NCBI RefSeq assembly: GCF_001676705.1 | Contig: NZ_CP016170.1 | Location: 4,588,001 to 4,652,000, forward strand | Length of the DNA stretch: 64,000 bases | Reading direction: 5' to 3' | Source: Bordetella bronchialis | Lineage (GTDB): Bacteria; Pseudomonadota; Gammaproteobacteria; Burkholderiales; Burkholderiaceae_B | Shown: positions 1 through 7,387 of the stretch, one piece after another | How the letters are laid out: each line of letters begins with the position of its first letter | Position numbering within the stretch: the first letter of the stretch is position 1 | Translations under genes and position numbers: made by a program | Notes under the pieces: generated by a model | Seen by the model: the letters and a program-made list of their open reading frames with translations, nothing else | The model's database searches: none | What the model was told of the DNA's origin: nothing

Positions 1-1
1 C

Positions 2-1111
2 GTGCGGCCATTGGGCGGCATCGCGCTTGGCTGGTACGCGGATCGCAAGGGGCGCAAGGCAGGGCTGACACTGGTGATCGCGCTGATGACGGTAGCGGCG
101 GCAATGATCGCCTTTACGCCGAGTTTCCATCAGATCGGGTTGCTCGCGCCGGCCATCGTGCTGTGCGCCCGGCTGCTGCAAGGCATATCGGCGGGCGGCG
201 AGTTCGGCACCGCGACGGCGATGCTGATCGAGTACGCGCCCAAGGGACGCCACAATTTCTACGGGAGCTGGCAGATGTTCGCCCAGGCCTTCGGCGCCTT
301 GCTGGCGGTGGCCATGGGCAGCGCCTTGACGCATATTTTCACGCCCGAGGCGCTGAACGCCTGGGCCTGGCGCATACCTTTCCTTTTCGGCCTGCTGATC
401 GGTCCGGTTGGGTTCTACATCCGTCGCAATTTGCCGGAGACGGCCGCGTTCCGGAACCGCGACACGCGTATCAAGGTACCCGTGGGCCGGGTGTTCGCCA
501 GCCATCCGCGCGCCTTGCTGATCGCCACGGCCTTGAGCGCGGCGCTGAATGTCATGTCCTACGTGATCATCACGTACCTGCCGATCTACGCCGTGCAGAA
601 CCTGCACATGCCCGTGTCGCTGCCCTTCACCGTGCTGCTGGCCAGCATCTTGTTGCGGGTGGCGACGATACCGCTGTTCGGCCTGCTGGCCGACCGGATC
701 GGTGGCCGCCGCATGATCGCCATCGCACTGGCGCTCTTCCTGGCGGTGCTGTATCCCGCTTATTACTGGATCGTCCAGGCGCCGTCGATGCTGTCCATCA
801 TGACGGTCGAACTGGCCTTCGCCCTGTTGATCGGTGCGTCCAACAGCCCCATCCCGGCGGTCACGGCCGCGCTGTTCCCGACCGAAGTGCGGTCCACGGG
901 GCTGGCGATTTCCTACAACATCGCGGCATCGATCTTCGGCGGATTCTCGCCGGTGATCCTGACGTGGTTGCTGCACGCGACCGGCGATGCGCTAATGCCG
1001 GCGCACTACTGCGCCGTGTTCTTCGCCCTGGGGCTGCTGGGCGCCCTCATGATCCGCGAAAGGCGTGCCGGGGATGTTTCTTACCAGGAGGCCCGCCATG
1101 CCGGTCATTGA
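2..1111 (+). CDS. MFS transporter, metabolite:H+ symporter type (5' end outside window)
   Basis: The frame is already open at the left edge, so the first helix or two are missing. The first residues, RPLGG followed by YADRKGRKAG, are the loop 2-3 signature of the major facilitator superfamily and look most like the MHS branch (ProP, ShiA, PcaK). About ten hydrophobic helices follow, with a second signature-like loop (LLADRIGGRR) near the middle of the visible part. It should sit in the inner membrane and import an organic solute with protons. The last 14 bases overlap the start of the amidohydrolase, so the two are almost certainly co-transcribed. That suggests a carboxylated substrate for the downstream enzyme, but the substrate cannot be read from the sequence. 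Confidence 0.9.
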   Translation: MRPLGGIALGWYADRKGRKAGLTLVIALMTVAAAMIAFTPSFHQIGLLAPAIVLCARLLQGISAGGEFGTATAMLIEYAPKGRHNFYGSWQMFAQAFGALLAVAMGSALTHIFTPEALNAWAWRIPFLFGLLIGPVGFYIRRNLPETAAFRNRDTRIKVPVGRVFASHPRALLIATALSAALNVMSYVIITYLPIYAVQNLHMPVSLPFTVLLASILLRVATIPLFGLLADRIGGRRMIAIALALFLAVLYPAYYWIVQAPSMLSIMTVELAFALLIGASNSPIPAVTAALFPTEVRSTGLAISYNIAASIFGGFSPVILTWLLHATGDALMPAHYCAVFFALGLLGALMIRERRAGDVSYQEARHAGH

Positions 1112-2078
1112 TGTACATACGCATGCCTTTACCCACAAGTGGCTGGAACTGATCCGGCAACAGGGAGGCGTCTACAACATCCAGACGCGTCCCGACGGCC
1201 AGCAGGAGATTTTCCGCGGCAACACGCCCGTGGTGATCCCGCAGAAGGGCCATTTCGACTACGCGCTGCGGCTCAAGCACATGGATGCCGCGGGCATCGA
1301 TATCTCGGTCGTTTCCCTGACATGCCCCAATGTCTATTGGGGCGATGCCGCCACCAGCCTGCGCGCCGCGATGGAATCCAACGATACGATGGCGCGCGCC
1401 CAGGCCACCTATCCGGACCGCATCCGCTGGTTCGCTTCACTGCCCTGGCAGTATCCGCAGGCGGCGGTGGAAGAACTCAAGCGCTGCTGCGAGAACGGTG
1501 CCGTCGGCGTCATGGTGCTGGCGAATATCGACGGGCGCAGCCTGACGGACCCCTTGCTGGCGCCAATCTGGGAGGAAATCGACAGACGGTCGCTACCCGT
1601 GCTGGTGCACCCCACGGACCCGCCCGGCGCGCAATCGATGGACATGACCCAGTTCGATCTGAGCTGGTCCGTCGGATTCATGTTCGACACCACGCTGGCC
1701 ATCACGCGCATGATCTTCGACGGGTTCTTCGACCTGTATCCCAACCTGAAAATCATCGCCTCGCACGCGGGCGGCGCGCTCCCCTATCTGGCCGGCCGCT
1801 TCGAAAAAGGCGATGAAGTCGAGATCCCCGAGCGCCGCAAGATGCGGCGCAAGCCCATCGACTACCTGCGCCATATCTATTACGACTGCATTTGCTACAG
1901 CCCCCGCACGCTGGAGTTCCTGGTGTCCGTGGTGGGCGCGGATCGCGTGCTGTTCGGCACCGATTGGCCACACCAGGTACACGATACCCAAGGCGCCTTC
2001 GCCAATACCGCCGAACTGCCGGCGGCGGAATGCGACGCGGTGCGCGGCGGAAATGCGCTGAAGCTTTTCGGGCTATAG
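1098..2078 (+). CDS. Amidohydrolase-2 family metal-dependent hydrolase/decarboxylase (ACMSD-like)
   Basis: A 326-residue TIM-barrel protein of the amidohydrolase_2 family, which includes aminocarboxymuconate-semialdehyde decarboxylase and gamma-resorcylate decarboxylase. Visible metal-site motifs are VHTHAF near the N-terminus (the HxH pair), LVHPTDPPG in the middle, IIASHAGG (third histidine) and LFGTDWPHQ near the end (catalytic Asp). I chose the ATG at 1098 because the AGGAGG-like site at 1086-1092 lies just before it and the protein then begins directly with the first beta strand; an upstream start at 1065 would add a non-homologous leader. The family members closest in motif decarboxylate or hydrolyse ring-cleavage acids. 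The exact substrate is unknown; the overlapping transporter gene suggests an imported acid. Confidence 0.88.
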   Translation: MPVIDVHTHAFTHKWLELIRQQGGVYNIQTRPDGQQEIFRGNTPVVIPQKGHFDYALRLKHMDAAGIDISVVSLTCPNVYWGDAATSLRAAMESNDTMARAQATYPDRIRWFASLPWQYPQAAVEELKRCCENGAVGVMVLANIDGRSLTDPLLAPIWEEIDRRSLPVLVHPTDPPGAQSMDMTQFDLSWSVGFMFDTTLAITRMIFDGFFDLYPNLKIIASHAGGALPYLAGRFEKGDEVEIPERRKMRRKPIDYLRHIYYDCICYSPRTLEFLVSVVGADRVLFGTDWPHQVHDTQGAFANTAELPAAECDAVRGGNALKLFGL

Positions 2079-2125
2079 AAACCTTATGGCCGGCCTGCCG
2101 GCCCCGCCCGCGCCATTGGCACCGG

Positions 2126-2770
2126 TCAGCAGGCTGGCGGCGCGGGCCCGGCATCCACCGGCTCGCGGGACGGTGCGGCATGGCGCCTGGCGTTGGCGGC
2201 GGCCATGAGCTGTTCCAGCGTGCTTCGGGGCACAGGCCTGGACAATACCGCCACGCCAGGCGGCAAGCCGCCACGGTCCTGGATGTCCTCGCGCGTCAGC
2301 GTGGAAACCACGATGAGTTCGGCGTCACGCGATTCCGGCGCTCCCTTCAGTGCCCGGACGAGGCGAAAACCGTCCAAGCCGGGCAGGTTCAGGTCCGCGA
2401 TCACGACGTGGGGTCGGAAGTCCCCAATCCGGACCAGGCCGGTGTAGCCGTCCTCGGCCATTTTGAACTCCACCTGGAACGGCAGGCTGCGCAGCGTCGC
2501 CTCGTACAGGGACCGCAGGTGAGCATCGTCGTCGACGGCAAGCACGCGCAAGGGGCCCGCCGCCGCCTCTCCCGCCGCCCGTGCCGCGTCCTGTTCCCGT
2601 CGGCGCAGCAGGGTTTGCACCGACGCGAGCGATACACGCCGATGGCCGCCCTCGGTCTTCCAGGCCTTGAGTATCCCGGCCTCCACCCACAGCTGCACCG
2701 TGCGGACGGAAACGCCGATCTTCTCGGCGGCCGCCCTGGTGGAGACGAAGCGGGATTCGGTGGCGCTCAT
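2126..2770 (-). CDS. Response regulator with N-terminal excisionase/MerR-type HTH and C-terminal REC domain
   Basis: The 214-residue protein has an unusual order: residues about 8-57 form a winged-helix domain of the HTH_17/excisionase type (VSTRAAAEKIGVSVRTVQLW, then the wing motif EGGHRRV), followed by a short Ala-rich linker and a receiver domain at about 74-195. The receiver has the acidic pocket D80-D82, the phosphoacceptor D126 in VVIADLNLPGLDG and Ser/Thr at 156-157. The Lys that normally precedes Pro near the end of the domain is Arg here (LSRP, about residue 178). Most response regulators carry the receiver first. It is divergent from the diguanylate cyclase and shares its AT-rich regulatory spacer, so it probably controls itself and the cyclase. 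No histidine kinase is adjacent. Confidence 0.85.
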   Translation of the reverse strand: MSATESRFVSTRAAAEKIGVSVRTVQLWVEAGILKAWKTEGGHRRVSLASVQTLLRRREQDAARAAGEAAAGPLRVLAVDDDAHLRSLYEATLRSLPFQVEFKMAEDGYTGLVRIGDFRPHVVIADLNLPGLDGFRLVRALKGAPESRDAELIVVSTLTREDIQDRGGLPPGVAVLSRPVPRSTLEQLMAAANARRHAAPSREPVDAGPAPPAC

Positions 2771-2819
2771 GGCGGACTCCGGTAAGTGCCGCCGTCCCTG
2801 TGGCGTCGAAGTTTCAATT

Positions 2820-2833
2820 TACAAAAATTTGTA
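2820..2833. promoter_or_regulatory. Perfect 6-2-6 dyad, candidate operator 1
   Basis: TACAAA-AA-TTTGTA, a perfect inverted repeat 49 bases upstream of the response-regulator start and overlapping the -35 region of the putative rightward promoter. Short dyads of this size are typical of MerR/excisionase-type winged-helix dimers, so the adjacent regulator is the natural candidate ligand (inference). Confidence 0.5.
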
Positions 2834-2857
2834 TTACTTTGCTCATGCGCATGTTAT
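2829..2857 (+). promoter_or_regulatory. Putative sigma70 promoter for the diguanylate cyclase unit
   Basis: TTGTAT, 17-base spacer, TGTTAT in the AT-rich spacer. Each hexamer matches the consensus at four of six bases. It would give a leader of about 160 nt before the cyclase, containing the second dyad and a 20-codon reading frame. Confidence 0.4.
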
Positions 2858-2883
2858 CGTTTTTTTCATATTTGCCAAATTAA

Positions 2884-2897
2884 TTCGTAAATACGAA
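2884..2897. promoter_or_regulatory. Perfect 6-2-6 dyad, candidate operator 2
   Basis: TTCGTA-AA-TACGAA, a second perfect inverted repeat with the same 6-2-6 geometry and the same central AA. Its centre lies 64 bp (about six helical turns) from the centre of the first dyad. The hexamers differ from those of dyad 1 by one base each but are arranged in the opposite order. Confidence 0.5.
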
Positions 2898-2962
2898 GAT
2901 CCCGAGCGGCGTTCCAGCCCGGCAAGACCCGACTCGGTCCCCGCAACAGAAGGACGGCTGCA

Positions 2963-3025
2963 ATGAAGACCCTGGTCGTCGAGGACCGGCACGTGATCCG
3001 CCCGCATAGGAGGCGGCCACGGTGA
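2963..3025 (+). CDS. 20-codon leader reading frame resembling a response-regulator N-terminus
   Basis: ATG at 2963 follows a good ribosome-binding site (AGAAGGA, 2948-2954) and encodes MKTLVVED then an Arg/His/Pro-rich tail that stops at 3025. Its stop codon overlaps the GTG start of the diguanylate cyclase as GTGA, a classical coupling arrangement. The first eight residues match how many receiver domains begin (strand 1 plus acidic pocket), but the frame does not continue as a receiver. It may be a coupling leader peptide, the relic of a lost response-regulator gene, or chance. Confidence 0.4.
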   Translation: MKTLVVEDRHVIRPHRRRPR

Positions 3026-4536
3026 ACTCGCATGCCGTCATCCGGCTGTCCAACGCCCTGGCCGCGGTGATCGTGCTGGGCGCAATCGTCGGCGCCGGCG
3101 CCTTTCTGATGCATGACCGGCGCGAGAGCTGGCGGCACGCCGCGGCGGGATCGCGCAGCATGGCGGCCATGCTGGAAGCGGATATCGCGCGCACCGTACG
3201 CGTCTACGACCTGACCCTGATGGGCGTGATAGAGACCCTGGGGTATGAACATTTGGACAAAATGCCGCCCGATGCGGTGCATCGGCTGATGTTCGAACGC
3301 GCGGCGATGACGGACTACATGGGCGCCATGGTGGTATTGGACGAGCGGGGCGACATCCGTTTCGACGTGCGGCCGGGCACGCCCCGGCGTGGCAATTTCG
3401 CGGACCGCGATTACTTCGAGGTCCACCGCGCCCATAGCGACGTGGGGCTGTATATCAGCAAGCCGCTCACCAACCGCCTGCGCAACGGCGAGCCGGGCAT
3501 CGCCCTGAGCCGGCGGCTCTCGCACCCTGACGGCAGCTTCGCCGGCGTTGCGGTCGCGATCCTGCGCACCGCATACCTGAACAACCGCTTCGCGCAGGTC
3601 GCGCTGGAGCCCGACGAGTCCGTCACGCTCTTCCGCGAGGACGGCATCGTGCTGTGGCGCTGGCCCAATGGCGTGGACAGCATGGGCAAGGACGCCGGTG
3701 GCCAAGCGGTGCACCTCGGATTCCAGGCGGCCAAGGAAGGCGGGTTTGTCGTGCCGTCCGATGACGGCGGGCCCAGCCGGTACTACACCTACGATCACGT
3801 CGCAGGCCTGCCGCTGGTCATCACCATCGCGCAGCCTGCCGAGGACATCACCGAGCCATGGCGGCGGCGGGCATGGTTCATCGTGCCGTTCACCATGCTG
3901 TTCTGCGCGGCCATGGTCATACTGGCCTATCTGGTACGGCGCACCATGCGCAATGGCGACCGGCAATTGGCGCGCTGGGCGGAGCTGGCGCGCACGGACG
4001 GGTTGACCGGGTTGCTCAATCGCCGGGCGTTCGACGCGGTACTCGCGGAGGCCTGGCGCGTCGCCGCCACCGAAGGCATGCCGCTGTCCCTGCTGTTTAT
4101 CGACGCGGATCATTTCAAGCGCTTCAATGACATCCATGGGCACCAGGCGGGCGACGACTTCCTGCGCCGCCTGGCCGGCGTCATCCGCGGCTGTACGCGG
4201 CGGCCACGCGACGCGTCCGCGCGCTATGGAGGCGAGGAGTTCGTGCTGCTGCTGCGCGACACGACCGGAGTAGAGGCCCTGCCGGTCGCCGAGGACATAC
4301 GTAAAAAGGTGGAGGCCATGCACGTGTCCAACGCCGATGGATGGGCAACGGTAAGCATCGGCGTGGCGTCGTCGGCGCCCGCCGTGGGCGGCACGCCCGC
4401 GATGCTGGTCGCCAAGGCGGACGAAGCGCTCTATCAGGCGAAGACCCACGGCCGCAACAAGGTTCATCTGGCGGAAGGCCGGAACGGCATGCCGCAACGT
4501 TGCGCGATACCCGACCCGCGCGGCGCCGGCGATTGA
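3022..4536 (+). CDS. Membrane diguanylate cyclase with periplasmic CACHE-like sensor and GGEEF domain
   Basis: 504 residues: a transmembrane helix at about 9-30, a periplasmic region of about 250 residues with dCACHE-like features, a second helix at about 287-309 (FIVPFTMLFCAAMVILAYL), then a C-terminal GGDEF domain from about 335. The active-site loop is GGEEF at 403-407, and an RxxD motif (RPRD, 394-397) lies exactly five residues before it, matching the inhibitory I-site. It should make c-di-GMP in response to a periplasmic small ligand and be subject to product inhibition. The GTG start is preceded by a perfect AGGAGG (3008-3013). A 6-4-6 hairpin (4532-4547) spans the stop codon. The divergent response regulator is the likely partner; the ligand cannot be deduced. 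Confidence 0.93.
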   Translation: MNSHAVIRLSNALAAVIVLGAIVGAGAFLMHDRRESWRHAAAGSRSMAAMLEADIARTVRVYDLTLMGVIETLGYEHLDKMPPDAVHRLMFERAAMTDYMGAMVVLDERGDIRFDVRPGTPRRGNFADRDYFEVHRAHSDVGLYISKPLTNRLRNGEPGIALSRRLSHPDGSFAGVAVAILRTAYLNNRFAQVALEPDESVTLFREDGIVLWRWPNGVDSMGKDAGGQAVHLGFQAAKEGGFVVPSDDGGPSRYYTYDHVAGLPLVITIAQPAEDITEPWRRRAWFIVPFTMLFCAAMVILAYLVRRTMRNGDRQLARWAELARTDGLTGLLNRRAFDAVLAEAWRVAATEGMPLSLLFIDADHFKRFNDIHGHQAGDDFLRRLAGVIRGCTRRPRDASARYGGEEFVLLLRDTTGVEALPVAEDIRKKVEAMHVSNADGWATVSIGVASSAPAVGGTPAMLVAKADEALYQAKTHGRNKVHLAEGRNGMPQRCAIPDPRGAGD

Positions 4537-4626
4537 CACGAGTCAATGCCAGGACCGCCGATTTGGGGGAAAATGGAATCTCGTGCCCCGGCCGACACCG
4601 TGGCGGCACGAAGAGAGGCCAACGGC

Positions 4627-4836
4627 ATGGACAGAACACCTCACCGCGAGCAGGCGGATGAGCAGCGGGATGTGCCGGCATTACACACGCAGGAGGACGG
4701 CCGCCCTTGCGCGGCCTTCGCCATCCCGCCCGATCTCTACATCCGTCTTCCGCTGACCGCCCGGAATTTCCTGGCCTGCACGATACGGTACCTGGAATCC
4801 AAGCCGGCGGAGCCGCGCGAACGCGACCGCGCCTAG
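4627..4836 (+). CDS. Small hypothetical protein
   Basis: A 69-residue reading frame that I do not recognise. The ATG at 4627 is preceded by a GAGAGG site; an upstream in-frame ATG at 4573 would give 87 residues. The N-terminal third is polar (RTPHREQADEQRD). The C-terminal half has a compact amphipathic stretch (IPPDLYIRLPLTARNFLACT) ending in a charged tail. It has no signal peptide and no membrane helix. It lies 90 bases after the diguanylate cyclase on the same strand and could be the last gene of that unit. Codon use is like its neighbours. It could be a small accessory protein or a non-genuine frame. Confidence 0.45.
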   Translation: MDRTPHREQADEQRDVPALHTQEDGRPCAAFAIPPDLYIRLPLTARNFLACTIRYLESKPAEPRERDRA

Positions 4837-4880
4837 GCCCGCGGCCGTCGCGGGACAATCGCGGGCACAGGGCGTACGCC

Positions 4881-5792
4881 TTAGTGCCCCCGCAGGCGCC
4901 GTACCGCCTCCACCAGGCCGGTCACCAAGGCGCCGAGCATCACGCCGAACAGCGCGTACAAGGGCACGCGCAACAAGGCATGCGCCCATGCCTGCGAACC
5001 CACGGCATCCGTCCAGGCCTCGATGCGGTGGCCCACGGCACCGACGCCGTGCGCGACGATGGACCCGCCGACGGTGAACATGGCGATGGTGCCCAGCACC
5101 GACAAACCCTTCATCATGTACGGCGCGGCGGCCACCAGCGCCCGGCCCACCGTGCTGGCCCCCGGCCAGCGCCTGGCGCTGAGATACAGCCCCGCGTCAT
5201 CCAGCTTCACGATGGCCGCGACGGCGCCGTACACACCGGCCGTCATGATGACCGCCACACCCGCCAGCACGGCGACCCGCTGCCCAAAAGTGGCGGACGC
5301 CACCGTGCCCAGCGCGATGACGACGATTTCCGCGGACAGGATGAAGTCGGTACGGATGGCGCCTTTGACCTTCTCGCGCTCGAAGGCGACGATATCGACG
5401 GAGCGATCCTGCAGCATTTGTTTGCGTTCCAGGTGGCGCGCCTGCGGACGGCCGCGATGGGACCAGGCGTGCAGGATTTTCTCGAACCCTTCGAAGCAGA
5501 GAAAAGCGCCTCCCACCATCAACAACGGCACGATGGCCCAAGGCGCTATCGCGCTGATCAGCAGGGCCGCGGGCACCAGGATCAGCTTGTTGCGCAGCGA
5601 GCCCTTGGCCACGGCCCATACCACCGGCAGCTCGCGGTTGACCTCGACGCCCGAGACCTGCCTGGCGTTCAGTGCCAGATCGTCGCCGAGCACGCCCGCC
5701 GTCTTGGTGGCGGCGGTCTTGGTCATCAACGCGACGTCGTCGAGCAGCGTCGCGATGTCGTCGAGCAGGGCGAAGAAGCTGCTTCCAGCCAT
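4881..5792 (-). CDS. DUF808 (YedI-like) inner membrane protein
   Basis: A 303-residue protein of the DUF808 family. The N-terminus contains the family hallmark: a LLDDIATLLDDVALM segment followed by KTAATKTAGVLGDDLALNA. Several hydrophobic helices follow at about 70-115, 160-195, 205-240 and 265-295, separated by a charged loop with KVKGAIRTDFILSAEI. Family members are uncharacterised inner-membrane proteins of this length. It stands alone, with no obvious operon partner; the next gene upstream on the same strand is the Met-rich exported protein, 61 bases away. The function is unknown. Confidence 0.85.
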   Translation of the reverse strand: MAGSSFFALLDDIATLLDDVALMTKTAATKTAGVLGDDLALNARQVSGVEVNRELPVVWAVAKGSLRNKLILVPAALLISAIAPWAIVPLLMVGGAFLCFEGFEKILHAWSHRGRPQARHLERKQMLQDRSVDIVAFEREKVKGAIRTDFILSAEIVVIALGTVASATFGQRVAVLAGVAVIMTAGVYGAVAAIVKLDDAGLYLSARRWPGASTVGRALVAAAPYMMKGLSVLGTIAMFTVGGSIVAHGVGAVGHRIEAWTDAVGSQAWAHALLRVPLYALFGVMLGALVTGLVEAVRRLRGH

Positions 5793-5853
5793 GAGGCGTC
5801 TCCCGGAGTCGGTCGCCGCCTCGCATGCGCCGGACCCGGCGCCGGGCCGCGTT

Positions 5854-6204
5854 TTATTTTCCGGGAGCGGCCGCCGACGGCGCGGGCTCGATCTTGTCGG
5901 CGTACTTGATCAGGATCTCGCCCATGGCTTTCATCATTTCGCCGTGCATTTGCATGGCGATTTTCTCGTTGCCCGGCGGCAATGCCGCCATGCCCATCGC
6001 ACCCATGGGGCAGCCTTGCATGCCGGGCCCCATGGCTTGCCGGCCCATGGGCGGCATCGCGCCCATCATGGGATGCCGCCATCCCATGCCCGGCGGGCCG
6101 GCGGCCGCTCCCGGCGCATCTGCATCGCCCGCGGCGCGAGCACCCGTGCCCGTCAATGCCGCGGCCGCGAACAGGGTGAGTGTGACCAGACGCTTGGTGT
6201 CCAT
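5854..6204 (-). CDS. Small exported methionine-rich protein
   Basis: 116 residues with a signal peptide (MDTKRLVTLTLFAAAALTG, cleavage near GARA-AG). The mature part holds about 15 methionines in roughly 75 residues, mostly in MM, GM and PM steps with Gly and Pro, plus one Cys (GCPM) and a few His (WRHPMM, QMHGEMM). The last 35 residues are more regular and probably helical. Such clusters are found in periplasmic copper or silver binding proteins, so a metal-binding role is possible, but there is no copper transporter or sensor next to it. The ATG at 6204 is preceded by GGAGGT at optimal spacing; an in-frame codon at 6228 lacks such a site. I do not recognise a named family. Confidence 0.75.
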   Translation of the reverse strand: MDTKRLVTLTLFAAAALTGTGARAAGDADAPGAAAGPPGMGWRHPMMGAMPPMGRQAMGPGMQGCPMGAMGMAALPPGNEKIAMQMHGEMMKAMGEILIKYADKIEPAPSAAAPGK

Positions 6205-6303
6205 GATCCGTACCTCCAAGGCAAGCATCCCGGAATCGGGACGTTCCTATCGTACGTAGCGCGGGACGCCGCTCCAAGCTTCTTTCGGCTGAGGCAAGGC
6301 AAA

Positions 6304-6332
6304 AAAAACGCCGCTTTGAAAGCGGCGTTTTT
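6304..6332 (-). terminator. Intrinsic terminator of tRNA-Lys
   Basis: On the minus strand a GC-rich stem (CGCCGCTTT pairing with AAAGCGGCG) is followed by a run of eight T residues, 15 bases after the tRNA 3' end. A-tracts on both sides could make it work for either strand. Confidence 0.85.
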
Positions 6333-6346
6333 CATCTGCAAACTGA

Positions 6347-6422
6347 TGGTGGGTCGTGCGCGACTCGAACGCGCGACCAACGGATTAAAAGTCCGCTGCT
6401 CTACCGACTGAGCTAACGACCC
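6347..6422 (-). tRNA. tRNA-Lys (anticodon TTT)
   Basis: A 76-nt cloverleaf read on the minus strand, with acceptor GGGTCGT pairing with ACGACCC, D-arm AGCTCAGTCGGTAGAGC, anticodon loop CTTTTAA giving anticodon TTT, T-arm with GTTCGAGTC, and an encoded 3' CCA. It has its own promoter (6437-6465) and terminator (6304-6332), so it is a single-gene unit. Confidence 0.98.
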
Positions 6423-6436
6423 AACCGAAGCCCGCG

Positions 6437-6465
6437 ATTATGGCTGATGCACAGCCCCCTGTCAA
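6437..6465 (-). promoter_or_regulatory. Strong sigma70 promoter of tRNA-Lys
   Basis: TTGACA (6 of 6), 17-base spacer, CATAAT (5 of 6) on the minus strand. Transcription would begin near 6430, about eight bases before the mature tRNA 5' end. Confidence 0.8.
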
Positions 6466-6557
6466 ACCAAGGCAGCCTGCGCGGGGCCAAGGCAAGACCG
6501 CGGAAAGCCCGCGCCGGCCGGGAATCCCCGACCATCACGCCATGCGCACGATGCGGA

Positions 6558-7358
6558 TCACCAGGCCGCGATCACGGCGCCGCGATACTTGGCCAGGATG
6601 AAGTCCTTCACGGGCTGCGAGTGATACGCCGCGACCAGCTTGGCGAATTCGGGGCGGTCCTTGTCCTTTTCGCGCACGGCCAGCACGTTCGCATAAGGCG
6701 AGTCGGGCGATTCCTGCGCGATGGCATCGCGCTTGGGATCCAGGCCCGCCTGCATGGCGAAGTTGGTGTTGACGGCCGAGGCATCCGTATCGTCCAGCGA
6801 ACGCGGCAGTTGCGCGGCATCCAGTTCGATGAAGCGCAGCTTGCGCGGGTTTTCGGCGATGTCCAGCGGCGTGGCCTTCAGGCCCACGCCCGCCTTGAGC
6901 TTGATCAGGCCCTTGTCCTGCAACAGCAGCAAGGCGCGTCCGCCATTGGTCGGATCGTTGGGGATGCCGATGCGGGCGCCCTCTTTCAGCGCATCCAGGC
7001 TTTTGACTTTCTTGCTGTAGATGCCGATCGGGAAAATCACGGTCTTGGCGATGCTGACCAGCTTGTAGCCGCGGTCCGCATTGGCGTTGTCCAGATAGGG
7101 CTGGTGCTGATAGCTGTTGGCATCCAGGTCGCCGGCGGCCAGCGCGACATTGGGTTGCACGTAGTCGGAGAACTCGACGATCTGGATCGTCAGGCCCTGG
7201 CTGGCGGCCTGTTCCTTCACGACCTCCATGATCTCGGCGTGCGGACCGCCGGTCACGCCGACCTTCAGGGGCTTGCCCTGGGCCGATGCGGTGGAGGTCA
7301 CGCCTACGCCCGCGGCGATCGCCAGCGTGGCCAATGCTTGGATGAATTTGAACTTCAT
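6558..7358 (-). CDS. metQ: D-methionine ABC transporter substrate-binding protein
   Basis: 266 residues of the NlpA/MetQ family, the periplasmic receptor of the MetNIQ importer. There is a signal peptide (MKFKFIQALATLAIAAG, ending SASAQG) with no lipobox cysteine, so this version should be soluble rather than a lipoprotein. Family motifs include KVGVTGGPHAEIMEVVK, NVALAAGDLDANSYQHQPYLD, IGIYSKKVKSLD, IPNDPTNGGRALLLL and, near the C-terminus, DRPEFAKLVAAYHS. The ATG at 7358 places the signal peptide correctly; the upstream alternative at 7391 would overlap metI and add a non-signal leader. It is the last gene of the metN-metI-metQ operon, 29 bases after metI. Specificity could also cover methionine sulfoxide or related compounds. 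Confidence 0.94.
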   Translation of the reverse strand: MKFKFIQALATLAIAAGVGVTSTASAQGKPLKVGVTGGPHAEIMEVVKEQAASQGLTIQIVEFSDYVQPNVALAAGDLDANSYQHQPYLDNANADRGYKLVSIAKTVIFPIGIYSKKVKSLDALKEGARIGIPNDPTNGGRALLLLQDKGLIKLKAGVGLKATPLDIAENPRKLRFIELDAAQLPRSLDDTDASAVNTNFAMQAGLDPKRDAIAQESPDSPYANVLAVREKDKDRPEFAKLVAAYHSQPVKDFILAKYRGAVIAAW

Positions 7359-7387
7359 GATTGTGCGGAGTCCTTCAACTCTGGTTT

